Origin: JASHPR01 sp963749145
GTDB taxonomy: Bacteria; Actinomycetota; Actinomycetes; Streptosporangiales; Streptosporangiaceae
NCBI GenBank assembly: GCA_963749145.1
Contig: CAVVLN010000005.1
Location: forward strand, 310,001-374,000
Direction of reading: 5' to 3'
DNA length: 64,000 nucleotides
Both the position numbers and the translations under genes were made by a program. Positions 34,185-43,708 of this stretch are shown piece after piece (the stretch's first letter is position 1; each line of letters opens with the position of its first letter). Below the pieces are notes generated by a model. It was not told the DNA's origin. It searched no databases and saw only the letters and a list, made by a program, of their open reading frames with translations.

Positions 34185-35913
34185 GTGACCCACGTCAACG
34201 TGACCGCGTTAGCCATGGTCGTCGTCTCGTTCCTGCTCGTCACGCTGATCGGCTTCGCGGCGGCCCGGTGGCGGCCGGCCGAGGACCCGCGGCACCTGAA
34301 CGAGTGGGGCCTCGGCGGGCGGGGATTCGGCACCTTCGTCAGCTGGTTCCTGCTGGGCGGCGACCTCTACACCGCCTACACCTTCATCGCGGTGCCGGCG
34401 CTGGTCTACGCGACCGGCGCCGCGGGCTTCTACGCCCTGTCCTACACGGTCATGGTGTTCCCGATCGTGTTCGTCTTCGCCCCGCGGCTGTGGTCGATAT
34501 CGCGGGCGCACGGCTACGTCACCCCGGCCGAGTTCGCCCGGGGCCGGCACGGCTCACAGGGGCTCGGGCTGGCGGTGACCGTGACCGGGATCCTGGCCAC
34601 CATGCCGTACATCGCGCTGCAGCTGGTCGGCATCCAGGCGGTGCTGACCGTCATGGGCGTCGGCGTCACGTCGGGCAGCGTGCTCGTCCGGGACCTGCCG
34701 CTGATCATCGCGTTCGTGGTGGTCGCCGCGTACACCTACCTGGCCGGGCTGCGCGCCCCGGCGCTGATCGCGTTCGTCAAGGACACGCTGATCTACGTCA
34801 CGGTGATCGTCGCGATCCTGTACATCCCGACCCGGCTCGGCGGCTGGGCCCACATCTTCGGCACCGCCTCGGCCCATCTGACCTCGGTGAACCCGGCGAC
34901 GGGGAAGCCCTACGGCAGCCTGATCGTGCTGCCCGCCGGGGAGTGGGCCTACGCCACCCTGGCGCTGGGCTCGGCGCTGGCGCTGTTCATGTACCCGCAC
35001 GCGATCACCGGGGTGCTGGCCACCAGGCGGCGCGACGTGATCCGGCGCAACGCGGCCATGCTGCCCGCTTACACGCTGGTGCTCGGGCTGATCGCGCTGT
35101 TCGGCTACCTGGCCCGGGCGACGCCGGCGGTGAACGCGGGGGTCAAGGCGGGCGGGGGCAACACCCAGCTGTCGGTGCCGCTGCTGTTCGAGCACATGTT
35201 CCCGAGCTGGTTCGCCGGGATCGGCTACTCGGCGATCGTCATCGGGGCGCTGGTGCCGGCGGCGATCATGTCGATCGCGGCGGCCAACCTGTTCACCCGC
35301 AACATCTACAAGGAGTTCTTCCGGCCTAACGCCACCGCAGCCGAGGAGACCCGGGTGGCGCGGCTGGCGTCGCTCATCATGAAGGTCGGCGCGCTCGGCT
35401 TCGCTGTCGCGCTGGACAAGACGTTCTCGATCAACCTGCAGCTGCTCGGCGGGATCTGGATCCTGCAGACCTTCCCGGCGATCGTGGTCGGCCTGTACAC
35501 GCGCTGGTTCCACCGCTTTGCGCTGATCATCGGCTGGGCGGCGGGCATGGCGTACGGCACCGTCGAGGCGTACCGGACCCCCGGCAGCGGCCAGGCACAT
35601 TTCGGGGCCTCGGCGGCGCCGGTGTTCGGCCATGTCACCTACATCGCGATCACCGCGCTGGTCGTCAACCTGGCGGTCGCGGCCGTGCTCACGCTGGTCT
35701 TCCGCGCGGTCAGGCTGCCCGACGGGTACGACGAGACCCGGCCTGGCCACTACACCGTCGACCCCGTCCCTGCGGCGGCCAGGCCGGCGGCGGCGCGGGC
35801 GCGGGGGACGGCACGACCGACCCCGCCCGGGGGTGGCGGACCGGACGCCGGCGGACGAGGGTACCCCGCAGCCGTTGCCGCCCATCAGCCCGCGGCCGGT
35901 GGCGGGGCCATAG
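34185..35913 (+). CDS. Sodium:solute symporter (SSS family), C-terminus uncertain
   Basis: Thirteen or so membrane segments. Landmarks are GRGFGTFVSWFLLGGDLYTAYTF, AYTYLAGLRAPALIAFVKD (the SSS signature region) and NLFTRNIYKEF. These fit the MctP-like monocarboxylate or proline/acetate symporters. The GTG at 34185 has a strong GGGGGGTGG upstream. The frame used to about 35800 stays open to 36722 through antisense of the next gene, which is implausible. One frame away there is a stop at 35913 after TPQPLPPI, so a frameshift near 35760-35860 may be present and the tail is unresolved. Confidence 0.75.
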
Positions 35914-35999
35914 CGGCGAGGCTCGCCCGCTGGCTCCGCCCGCGGCACCGGCGGGCCGCAGGCCGCAATACCCCTGGCTCCGTCCCGGCTCCGCCGGCC

Positions 36000-37219
36000 T
36001 CAGGCCGAGTCGGCCGCCAGCCCGAGCCGGGCCGAGAGCCCGAGCAGGTCGCGGCTGGCCGGGTCCTGCATGGTGAGCAGGTCGGCGACAAGCTGGCGCA
36101 CCAGGCCATGCCCGCGGACCTGCTCGGGCGTGAGCTCGTCGGCGCGCCGCAGGGCCGCCACGGCCTGGTCGACCTGGCGACGCTGGGTGTGGGCCCGGGC
36201 CACGTCGATCAGCATGCGGGCCTGGCGCTCCGGGGACAGGCCGGCCGGGTCGACGGCCGCGGCGGCCCGCAGTGCCCGCCCGGCGTCGCCGAGGTCGGCC
36301 GCGACCGAGATCTCGTGCAGCGACACGTTGGCCGGGCCGAACTCGGTGTTGTGGTAGTTGGGCCACTCGCCGGCCCGGGCCGCCATCTCCCCGGCCCGGT
36401 CCAGGTGGGCGTACGCGGCGTCCGCGTTGTTCACGCGGGCGGCGGTGACGGCTCGCTGCAGCGTGAGCCCGCCCCAGAGCGCCATCGCCTCGGGGCGGCC
36501 CTGGTCGGCCAGGGGCCGCAGGGCGTCGGCCGCGGTCCGGGCGGTCTCCTCAGCCTGGCCGTAGTGGCGGGCGGAGAGGAACACGAACACCAGCCGGTAC
36601 GCGCCCGCGGCGACCAGCAGCGGGCGGCCGCCCGCTCGGCGGCGGACATGGCACGGTCGGCCGCGATCCAGGCCGCCTCGGGCTCGCCCAGCTTGGCCAG
36701 GGCCGCCGAGCACGCCTGGTAGGCGGCTGCCAACAGCTCGAACGCGGCCGGCCGCTGCGGCTCGGGCTGGGCCCGGGCGGCGCTCTCCAGGTCCGGTATC
36801 AGCCCGCCGAGCAGGTCGGATAGCTCGGCGTACCGCCCGGCGTGGGTCAGCTCCCAGGCGTGATCCACCGCGGCCCGCAGGGTTCCGGGGTCGGCCGCCC
36901 CCCGCGCGTCCAGCATCGCGCGCAGCGCGTGCGCCCCGGACAGGACCAGCCGCAGCTCGACGGCGGCCGGGGGCTCGCTGGTCACCGCGGCCACCACGGG
37001 CGCCTCGGCGGCCAGTTCGGACAGGGGCAGGTCCAGAGCGCGGGCGACGTTCTCCAGGACGGTCATCCGGTCAATCCGCCGTACCCCGCGCTCGACCTGG
37101 GAGACCCACGCCACGGACCGGCCGATCATCCGGGCCAGCTCCGCCTGGGACAGGCCACGGCGGCGCCGCTCGGCGGCGATCCTGCGGCCGAGGGCCTGCT
37201 GGTAGCCGGCGGTGCTCAC
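36000..37219 (-). CDS. XRE-family regulator with C-terminal repeat domain, frameshifted
   Basis: The N-terminal HTH reads RRIAAERRRRGLSQAELARM and VAWVSQVERGVRRIDR (residues 12-45), followed by a long TPR-like helical domain. The frame from 37219 carries on to DRAMSAAERA near 36640; then the protein continues in another frame (RPLLVAAGAYRLVFVFLSARHYG) to the stop at 36000. One base lost in the gcggccgcccgc stretch (about 36622-36637) would join the two. The GTG start overlaps the stop of the upstream monooxygenase gene (GTGA). A divergent RsbW-like gene starts about 450 bp away. Confidence 0.8.
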
Positions 37220-37521
37220 CCGGTGCCCTTGCCGGCGTCCAGCGTCAGCCAGTCCACCTCGGTCGCGGCCAGGTACTGCTCCCGCTCGGCCAGGTAGCGA
37301 CGGGTATGCGGGGCGGCCTCGTGGGCCTCGAACGCGGCCCGGTCGCGGTAGAGCTCATAGCAGATCCGCTGCAGCGGATGGCCCTCGACCTGATGGCTGG
37401 CGTAGATCAGGGTGCCCGGCTCGTCCGCCGTGATGCTCTCGACGGTCTCGGCCACCAGCCGGTCGAACGAGCGGGCGCACGCCTCGTTCTTGCAGGTGAA
37501 CCGTACGCAAAGACCGAACAT
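37216..37521 (-). CDS. Antibiotic-biosynthesis-monooxygenase-domain protein
   Basis: 101 residues from the ATG at 37521. FGLCVRFTCKNEACARSFDR, TLIYASHQVEGHPLQRICYELYRDRAAFEAHEA and HTRRYLAE match ABM/quinol-monooxygenase-like small proteins, which form ferredoxin-like dimers and often detoxify quinones. It is the first gene of a two-gene unit with the XRE regulator (stop/start overlap). The promoter lies in the operator-rich gap before 37666. Confidence 0.8.
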   Translation of the reverse strand: MFGLCVRFTCKNEACARSFDRLVAETVESITADEPGTLIYASHQVEGHPLQRICYELYRDRAAFEAHEAAPHTRRYLAEREQYLAATEVDWLTLDAGKGTG

Positions 37522-37588
37522 ACTTCCCTCCAGGACCGTGACGTCATGCTCGCACCCAAGGCCGGCCACTGGAATGCCAAACTAACAC

Positions 37589-37631
37589 GTATCTATTGTG
37601 TGATACTAGTAGCCAAAGTACGCTTAGTATC
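37589..37631. promoter_or_regulatory. Cluster of GTATC/GATAC inverted repeats in a divergent promoter
   Basis: GTATC (37589-37593) pairs with GATAC (37602-37606), and GATACTA (37602-37608) pairs with TAGTATC (37625-37631). The site is in an AT-rich patch between the ABM-XRE unit and the RsbW-like gene. The XRE protein encoded nearby is the natural candidate to bind it and control both directions. Confidence 0.5.
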
Positions 37632-37665
37632 GACCGAGTTGGCGACGGGCTCACCGCGAGGACCT

Positions 37666-38073
37666 ATGACGACGCCAGGCCCCAAGGCTCTTGCCCTGCG
37701 CGCTACCGCGGCCAGCTATCCGGGCCGCGCCGAATCCGTGCGGGCGGTACGGGCCGACTTACGGTTACTGCTGGCCGGCTGCCCGGTCGCTGACGACATC
37801 ATCCACTGCGCCTCCGAGCTGGCGGCCAACGCCGTGCGGCACAGCCGGTCCCGCCGGGCGGGCGGGACGTTCACGGTGCGCGCCGAGGCCTACCCGGGTG
37901 ACTACGTCTGGATCGAGGTCGAGGACGAGGGCGGCACCTGGCTCGAGGCCGTGCCCGACCCCGAGCGGGGGCACGGGCTCGGGATCGTCCACGCGCTCGC
38001 GTCCGAATGGGGCGTTGAAGGTGACGAGGACAGCCGCGTCGTCTGGGCTCGCGTGGACTGGCCGCTGCGGTGA
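37666..38073 (+). CDS. RsbW-like ATP-binding (anti-sigma kinase type) protein
   Basis: 135 residues, a stand-alone HATPase_c domain. The N box is CASELAANAVRHS, the G1-like region is VEDEGG, and the G2-like GHGLGIVHALASEWGV closes the fold. Such proteins bind a sigma factor and phosphorylate its antagonist, or act with XRE regulators in actinomycete development. It is divergent from the XRE gene across a shared promoter. The ATG has GAGGA at 4-5 bases. Confidence 0.85.
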   Translation: MTTPGPKALALRATAASYPGRAESVRAVRADLRLLLAGCPVADDIIHCASELAANAVRHSRSRRAGGTFTVRAEAYPGDYVWIEVEDEGGTWLEAVPDPERGHGLGIVHALASEWGVEGDEDSRVVWARVDWPLR

Positions 38074-38162
38074 ACCCGGGCCGGCCAGGACGGGGGGTGC
38101 GGCGAACCTGGGCGGGCCAGGACGGGGGGTGCGGCGAATCCGGGCCGGCCAGGACGGGAGGT
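38067..38162. repeat. 32-bp tandem repeats (three copies)
   Basis: gaacccggg, gaacctggg and gaatccggg begin at 38072, 38104 and 38136, each followed by a GGCCAGGACGGG core. The array starts at the stop codon of the RsbW-like gene and runs to the small open frame at 38161. Confidence 0.9.
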
Positions 38163-38223
38163 GGTCGCGCTGATCTGGCTGATCATCGGGGTCATCAACG
38201 TCGGTTACGCCCGGCGGCGCTGA
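38161..38223 (+). CDS. Possible 20-residue membrane peptide
   Basis: GTG at 38161 opens a 20-codon frame with sequence VVALIWLIIGVINVGYARRR, one hydrophobic helix plus a basic end. GGGAGG is directly upstream but too close for good initiation. It overlaps the 3' end of the gene on the other strand. It could equally be a chance frame. Confidence 0.2.
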   Translation: MVALIWLIIGVINVGYARRR

Positions 38224-40094
38224 CCGGCCGCGGAACCCGGCCGCAGCGCCATCAGATCCCGCGCCCGGGCGGGCCCGGGTAACGCCCGGCCGCGTGCCCC
38301 GGGCCCGCCCGCCCGCGGCAGCCGCCACGCGAGCACGCTGCCGACGCCGAACGAGGGCGGCCCGAACAGCCCGGTCAGGTAGTGCCCCAACCGCGATCCC
38401 CGGCTGGTCACGGCGATCACGGCCGCGGGCCGCCAGTACGCGAGATCGCCGCGGATCAGCCCGGGAGGCAGCGGCGCGGGCGGCGCTCCCTGCCACAGGT
38501 TGTCCAGATACTGGTCGGCGGTGGTGTCGGGGCCTGGGATGTAGATCTCCTGCTGCCCGGTCTTGTCGGGCCCGACGAAGTAGCCGCCGATCATCGACCC
38601 CGGGTAGCCCGTGTCCGCCTGCCAGCGCAGCACCTCGGTGAGGCGCTGCAGCGCGACCGGAATGACGAGCACGCGGGCGTCCGGCGCGAGCCGCAACCGG
38701 GCGAAGGCCGCCTGCCAGCCGGCCGGCGTCGCCGCCACCGGCGCCGTCTGGTACGGCAGCGGGATCAGCGGCACCACCGCCAGCACCGCGACCGAAGCGG
38801 GCACGGCGCGCAGCCAGGCCCGGGCCTGCGGCCGCGTCGCTGAGCGCCACCGGTCCAGGGAGAACGCGATCACCGCGGCCGCCGCGCCGTCGGCCAGGAT
38901 GGACAGCCGGTCCGGCAGCACCTGGCTCAGCACCGGCGAGCCCTGCAGCCAGTGGAACGGCAGCAGGAACCCGGGGTATTCGAGCCAGCCGCTGTGCATC
39001 GTGCCGCCCCCCAGGGACAGCACCTCCAGGGCCAGCCAGCACACGGCCGCGGTGCGGATTCTCGGATCCCGCCAGTACCGGATCATCGCCACGACCAGCG
39101 CGACCAGCAGCGGCCAGCCCAGGTAGCCGAGGTATTCCGGCAGGCCCCGGCTGTAGGCGGCGGCCGCGGCGGCGCTGCCCGGCGTATGCAGCAGCACGTC
39201 GCCGGACGGGCTGACGAAGAAGCTGAACTGGTTCGTGATCGGGTCGGGTCCCGTGGGATGGTTGTGCTCGGTGAGCGGCCCGAAGAACTGCACCCACAGC
39301 GCGTACCCGCAGATCAGCAGTGCGACCGCGGCCGAGATTCCCAGCCCGGACGCCACGTCTCGCACCCGGGCCGCCACGGAGTGCGGATAACTGGCGGCGA
39401 GCACCACCACCAGCAGCAGGATCGTCAGCGCGCTGTCGGCCAGCAGTTCCTCGCCGGTGAAAATCTGGGCGGCGGCCAGCAGGCCCAGCCAGATCCCGGT
39501 CCGGACCACGCTGCCGCGGCCGGTGATAATGCGCAGCGCCGCGTCGATGATCAGCGGCGGCAGCACGGCGAACTGCAGGTGGTAGTGGCCGATGCCGGAA
39601 TTCAGCAGCGCGGGGGAGAAGCCGTACACCGCGCCGCCCAGGGCCGCCGCGCTGAGGCTGGCCCCCCACCGGCGCAGCACCCAGAACAGGGCGGCCGCCG
39701 AGCCCGCGATGCCCAGGGTCAGCAGGATCGTGAGGCTGACCTGCGGGCCGGCCAGCACCGTGACCGGCGCCAGCAGGATCCCGGGCAGCAGCAGGGAGGT
39801 GTTCCACATCAGGTTGATGCCGCGCGGCGCGTTCATCGCGGTCGTGATCAGCGCCGGCAGGTGCCCGTGCACGACCGCCACCGCGTCGTAGTGCATGAAC
39901 CAGGCGAACAGGTTGACGTCGGCGGTGTCGCCGATCTGCGCTTGCCCCGCAGGGTCGGCCCACAGCCGCCAGGTCACCGCCACCGCGCCGGCTAGGTAGC
40001 AGCACAGGATCGGCCACTTGGCCCGGGCTGCGGCGCGGGGAGGCCGGAGTTCGGCGACCGGCGCTGGCTCGACCGCCGATGGGACGAGGCTCAA
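38205..40094 (-). CDS. GT-C-like multi-pass membrane glycosyltransferase or related protein
   Basis: About 629 residues with 11-12 membrane segments and a C-terminal soluble tail. The first extracytoplasmic loop has GDTADVNLFAWFMHYDAVAVVHG, an Asp-rich loop as in GT-C enzymes that use polyprenyl-phosphate sugars; later come NAPRGINLMWNTSLLLPG and GHYHLQFAVLPPLI. The exact substrate is unknown. The TTG at 40094 has GAGGAG 7 bases upstream; the TTG at 40109 lacks such a site. It may act in cell-wall or glycolipid assembly. Confidence 0.75.
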   Translation of the reverse strand: MSLVPSAVEPAPVAELRPPRAAARAKWPILCCYLAGAVAVTWRLWADPAGQAQIGDTADVNLFAWFMHYDAVAVVHGHLPALITTAMNAPRGINLMWNTSLLLPGILLAPVTVLAGPQVSLTILLTLGIAGSAAALFWVLRRWGASLSAAALGGAVYGFSPALLNSGIGHYHLQFAVLPPLIIDAALRIITGRGSVVRTGIWLGLLAAAQIFTGEELLADSALTILLLVVVLAASYPHSVAARVRDVASGLGISAAVALLICGYALWVQFFGPLTEHNHPTGPDPITNQFSFFVSPSGDVLLHTPGSAAAAAAYSRGLPEYLGYLGWPLLVALVVAMIRYWRDPRIRTAAVCWLALEVLSLGGGTMHSGWLEYPGFLLPFHWLQGSPVLSQVLPDRLSILADGAAAAVIAFSLDRWRSATRPQARAWLRAVPASVAVLAVVPLIPLPYQTAPVAATPAGWQAAFARLRLAPDARVLVIPVALQRLTEVLRWQADTGYPGSMIGGYFVGPDKTGQQEIYIPGPDTTADQYLDNLWQGAPPAPLPPGLIRGDLAYWRPAAVIAVTSRGSRLGHYLTGLFGPPSFGVGSVLAWRLPRAGGPGARGRALPGPARARDLMALRPGSAAGQRRRA

Positions 40095-40254
40095 CGCCAG
40101 ACTCCTCAATCACCGGGGGTACCTGCAGGAGTCACGGTATGCGGCGCGGGATTAAGCCAGGGCCATCCCCAGGTCACCTACGGACAAAGAAATCACCTGC
40201 TCAGCGTCAAGGCACCGGGCCCGGGCGGCCGCCGGGCTCCGGTAGCCCGGTTGT

Positions 40255-40345
40255 CGGCCGCCGCGCGCCCCCCGAGCGGGGCCGCCGCGCGCCCCCCGAG
40301 CGGGCCGCGGCGCGCTCCCGAGCCGCCCCCCGAGCGGGCCGCCGC
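40255..40345. repeat. GC-only tandem repeat of about 24 bp
   Basis: The word gccgccgcgcgccccccgag or a close variant recurs at least three times. It sits in the 300-base region between the GT-C-like gene and the CAAX protease gene, which otherwise holds no gene I can support. Confidence 0.7.
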
Positions 40346-40400
40346 GCGCCCCCGCCGGCCGCCGCTCGCGCTCGGCGCTGGTGGCCGGCCTGCTCTGAGC

Positions 40401-41286
40401 TCAGGAGGCCAGCACGCTGATCGTGATCAGCACGGCATCGTAGAGGAAGTGCGCGACGATCGGCCGCATCAGCTGCCGGTGCTTCTGGAAGGACCGGGTC
40501 ACGAAGTAGCCGAGCGGGATCGTGAGCAGGAAGCCGAGCCCGTAGTAGACGTGATAGCTGGTGCGCAGGGTCAGGCTGAGCACCAGGGCCCAGCGCGGGT
40601 TCCAGCCGAGCTGCTCCAGCCGGGTCAGCAGGTATCCGTTGACCAGGGTCTCCTCGGCAACCGCGGTCATGGCCGACACCGCGATCCCGTAGATGACGTA
40701 GTACTTCGGCACGTGCCCGATCGGGACCTGGTTGATCAGGTCCTTGTGCCGGACCAGCAGCGCGGCGAACGGGATCGTCAGCAGCGCGGCCACGCCGTCA
40801 GCCGGCCGCGGCGAGCCCGAGGCCCGGCCACACGTCCCTGGTCCAGCCGATCTTGGTCAGCCCGAGCTTGGCCGGGGTCTGGCCGGTCCGGCTGAGCAGC
40901 AGCAGGGCCAGCGGCACCACCGCGGCCACCTCGGTGTAGCTGATGATCCCGAGGATCAGGTTGGCCACCGGGTGGCCGGAGACGAGGGTCGGGAACCGGG
41001 TGATGGCGCCGGCCCCGCCCACGTGCGCGGCGAGCACGTCGACCGCGGCGAGCACCCCCGGGACCACGAACGCGATCTGGACGAACCAGGTCTCGAGCAC
41101 CAGCCCGCGCCGGGACGCCTCCTCGATCCGGACCGGGGGCGGAGGCGCGGCCGGGACCCAGTACACCCAGTCGGCCGGAGGCTGCGGCCAGTCCGGCGAC
41201 GGGCGCCAGCCGGCCTGTGGTACCCAGCCCGGCGGAGGCGGCGGCCAGCCCGGGGGCGAGCGCCACTCCCAGCCCGGCACGCTCAC
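40401..41286 (-). pseudogene. CPBP (CAAX protease/bacteriocin-processing) family gene, frameshifted
   Basis: The first part (41286 to 40798) has a Pro/Trp-rich N-terminus and about three membrane segments, ending RDVWPGLGLAAAG. The second part (40793 to 40401) has the CPBP motif EETLVNGYLLTRLEQ, a second His-containing segment LTLRTSYHVYYG and HFLYDAVLI. The two read through as one protein if one base is adjusted at about 40797. CPBP proteins are intramembrane metalloproteases. The gene may be truly broken or affected by a sequencing error. Confidence 0.75.
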
Positions 41287-41345
41287 CGTCGCGGCGTTCC
41301 GCAGACCGCGGGGATCTGCCAGACTGACCCGCGAGGAGGCGGGGC

Positions 41346-42017
41346 ATGGGATCTTACGAGGTCATCATCGGCACGCTGGCCGACGAACTGGCGCGCGTCG
41401 AGCAGGTCTTCGGCGAGCTGTCGCCCGGCGAATGGCAGATGCCGACCAGGCTCATCCCGGTCGACCCGGGCCTGCCCCGGTGGACGGTCTTCGAGCTGGC
41501 CGGCCACTTCGACATCTCCATCGGGCTGACCAGCATGCTGATCGACGGACGCGACGACAGCCAGCCCGCGCGCGACCGGACCAGCTTCTTCATCAACCCG
41601 CGCTCCGAGACCGCGCCGGTCGTGTACGACTACGCGTACACGATGGTGGCGGGCAAAACGTCCGCCGACATGCCGGCCGTGCTCCACGCGACGTTCGAGA
41701 AGGCCCTCTCGCTGGCGCGGGCGGTCCCGGCCGGGACCGTCGGCCCCGGGTACTTCGCCCCGATGCGCGCGGACGAGTTCGTCGCGAGCCGCGTCGTCGA
41801 GGCCGTGGTGCATGGCATCGACCTTACTCAGGCCCTGGGCCGCAATCCGATCGCCACCACGGACGGGATCAAGACCACGGCCGAGATACTCGACGACCTG
41901 CTGGCCCGCCGCACCGTGGGACGGCGGCCCGCGGCGCTGTCGGACGACCTGGACTGGATCCTGGCCGCTTCGGGCCGGACGGCGTTCGACGACAACCGGC
42001 TGCCCCTGATCGGGTGA
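41346..42017 (+). CDS. Mycothiol-dependent DinB-type protein (maleylpyruvate isomerase N-terminal-like)
   Basis: 223 residues. Metal-ligand candidates are His in FELAGHFDIS and His in VEAVVHGIDLTQALGR, the MDMPI_N arrangement. This family uses mycothiol in actinomycetes for isomerase or transferase reactions. The ATG at 41346 has GAGGAGGCGGGG upstream. The 18-bp tandem repeat starts 4 bp after its stop. Confidence 0.85.
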   Translation: MGSYEVIIGTLADELARVEQVFGELSPGEWQMPTRLIPVDPGLPRWTVFELAGHFDISIGLTSMLIDGRDDSQPARDRTSFFINPRSETAPVVYDYAYTMVAGKTSADMPAVLHATFEKALSLARAVPAGTVGPGYFAPMRADEFVASRVVEAVVHGIDLTQALGRNPIATTDGIKTTAEILDDLLARRTVGRRPAALSDDLDWILAASGRTAFDDNRLPLIG

Positions 42018-43614
42018 GCGGTCAGGCCGGCGGCGGTGGTCAGGCCGGCGGCGGGGGTCAGGCCGGTGGCGGTGGTCAGGCCGGTGGCGGTGGTCAGGCC
42101 GGTGGCGGTGGTCAGGCCGGTGGCGGTGGTCAGGCCGGTGGCGGTGGTCAGGCCGGCGGCGGTGGTCAGGCCGGCGGCGGGAGTCAGGCGCGGCGGCGGG
42201 TCCACCGCCTCGGCGTGGCTGATGTAGTTCGCGTACGCGGCGCCGGAGTTCTGCGCGGCCAGCGCGTCGGCGGCCGGGTGCTGGCCGGCCGGGTACCGCC
42301 GGGAGATCAGTTCCGCCTGGATCTCCTGCAGGTGCGAGGGCAGCGCCGCCGACGGGCCCGCGGCCGCCGCCACCGGCACGGTGACGCCGGCCAGCGCGTC
42401 GTCGGTGCGCGGGGTGGCCAGGGTCAGGACGCCGCCGAGGCTGGGCGCGGCCGCGTCGCGCGCGGTCAGCGACGGCAGGCCCCAGCGCTCTTGCACGGTC
42501 TTGAGGATCGACGTGTGGTCGATCGGCGTGCTACCGGCCGGCCCCGGAACACCGTCCCGGCCTGGATCAGCGGCGAGACCAGCACCGCGGGCACCCGGAC
42601 CCCGAACCGGGTGAAGTCGAACCCGAACTCGCCGGCGTCGTTGTCCGGCGCCACTGCGCCGGACGGCGGCGGCACGTGGTCGTAACATCCGCCGTGCTCG
42701 TCATAGGTGACGATCAGCAGCGTCTGCGGCCACCCCGGCCCGGCCCGGAGAGCCTCGTAGACGTCGTGGATGAGCTGCTCGCCGAGGGCCACGTCGTAGT
42801 TCGGGTGCTGGCTGTTGCCGGTCGCGCCCCAGCTCGGCTCGAGGAACGTGAACGCGGGCAGCGTGCCGCCCGCCGCGGCGGCCTGGAAGTCGGTGAACTG
42901 GCCGGTCGTGCCGTTAGCAGCGCTCGTGACGTCGGTGAACGTCGACTTGGTCAGCGGCTGCGCGTCGTAGCCGTAGATCGCCCAGCCGATGCCGTGCTGG
43001 CCGAGCAGCCCGAAGATCGACGGCGAGGTGAACGTGTGCGTCTTGTCGTCCATGTGACCCTGGCTGGTCGCGGAGCAGGCGAACGCCCGGTTGGGCAGCG
43101 TCTCGGTCGGCACCGAGGCGAACCACTGGTCACAGACCGCGTACGAGGTGGCCAGCGCGGACAGCACCGGGAGCGCCTCCGGGGTGAAGCAGCCCATGAT
43201 GTCGCTGGCCACGGTGCCCGCCACGATGGACCAGGTGCCCCCGCGTGACTGCCAGCCGAGCGTGTAGTTGAAGTCCTTGACGAAGCCCTGCATCCCGGGC
43301 GCCACCGACGAGCTGGCCGGCGCGCTCTCGGTGCCGAACAGCTGGTCGTTCGTGGCCATGTAGCCCTCGCCGGGATCGGCGCCCGGCATGAAGTAGGCGT
43401 TCGGCGTGGTGGGCTCGATCCGGGACACGGTCACCGCCGCGCCGGTGGCGTCGGGATTCGACTCCGTCCCGGCCAGGCCGTCATACGGCTGGCCGGCGGG
43501 CGACACGTTGCCCTGGGCCGTGTACAGGAAGCCCAGCATGTGGTCGAACGACCGGTTCTCCAGCATCAGCACGACGACGTGGTTGACCGAAGCCAGGCCG
43601 TTACCGTTGCTCAT
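41828..43614 (-). CDS. Phosphoesterase (phospholipase C-like), frameshifted near the C-terminus
   Basis: The N-terminal motif VVLMLENRSFDHMLGFL, then TNDQLFG, CFTPEALPVLSALATSYAVCDQWFASVPTETLPNR and LLIVTYDEHGGCYDHVPPP are those of the PF04185 phospholipase C/acid phosphatase family. From the ATG at 43614 the frame continues to IQAGTVFRG (about 42540), then switches: GSTPIDHTSILKTVQERWGLPSL lies one frame away. One missing C in the ggccggccgg stretch explains it. The tail reads through the 18-bp array and ends antisense inside the DinB gene at 41828, so its natural end is unclear. No signal peptide is apparent. Confidence 0.8.
42021..42190. repeat. 18-bp tandem repeat array (nine copies plus a partial)
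   Basis: gtcaggccggtggcggtg or a one-base variant starts at 42021 and every 18 bases up to 42165, with a degenerate tenth at 42183. In the antisense phosphoesterase frame it encodes repeats of TTATGL/TTAAGL. Copies are contiguous with no spacers. Confidence 0.95.
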
Positions 43615-43708
43615 TTCCGCCCCCGTTTCGCCAATAGCGCGGCGGACATTTCCGCCGTTGCGCCGCCCTATGGTGTCACCCGGGTTATAGGCGGCGGCGG
43701 CCATTGCG

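Noticed and set aside
34140..36722. An 860-codon symporter
   Set aside because: The last 290 codons are antisense to the XRE regulator and lose all membrane character, so I end the gene near 35913.
37765..40113. A long minus-strand frame overlapping the GT-C-like gene in another frame
   Set aside because: The protein is Arg/Gly-rich and lacks membrane segments, while the frame used (38205-40094) gives the expected hydrophobic helices.
42021..42190. CRISPR array
   Set aside because: The 18-bp repeats are contiguous without spacers and no cas gene is in the window.
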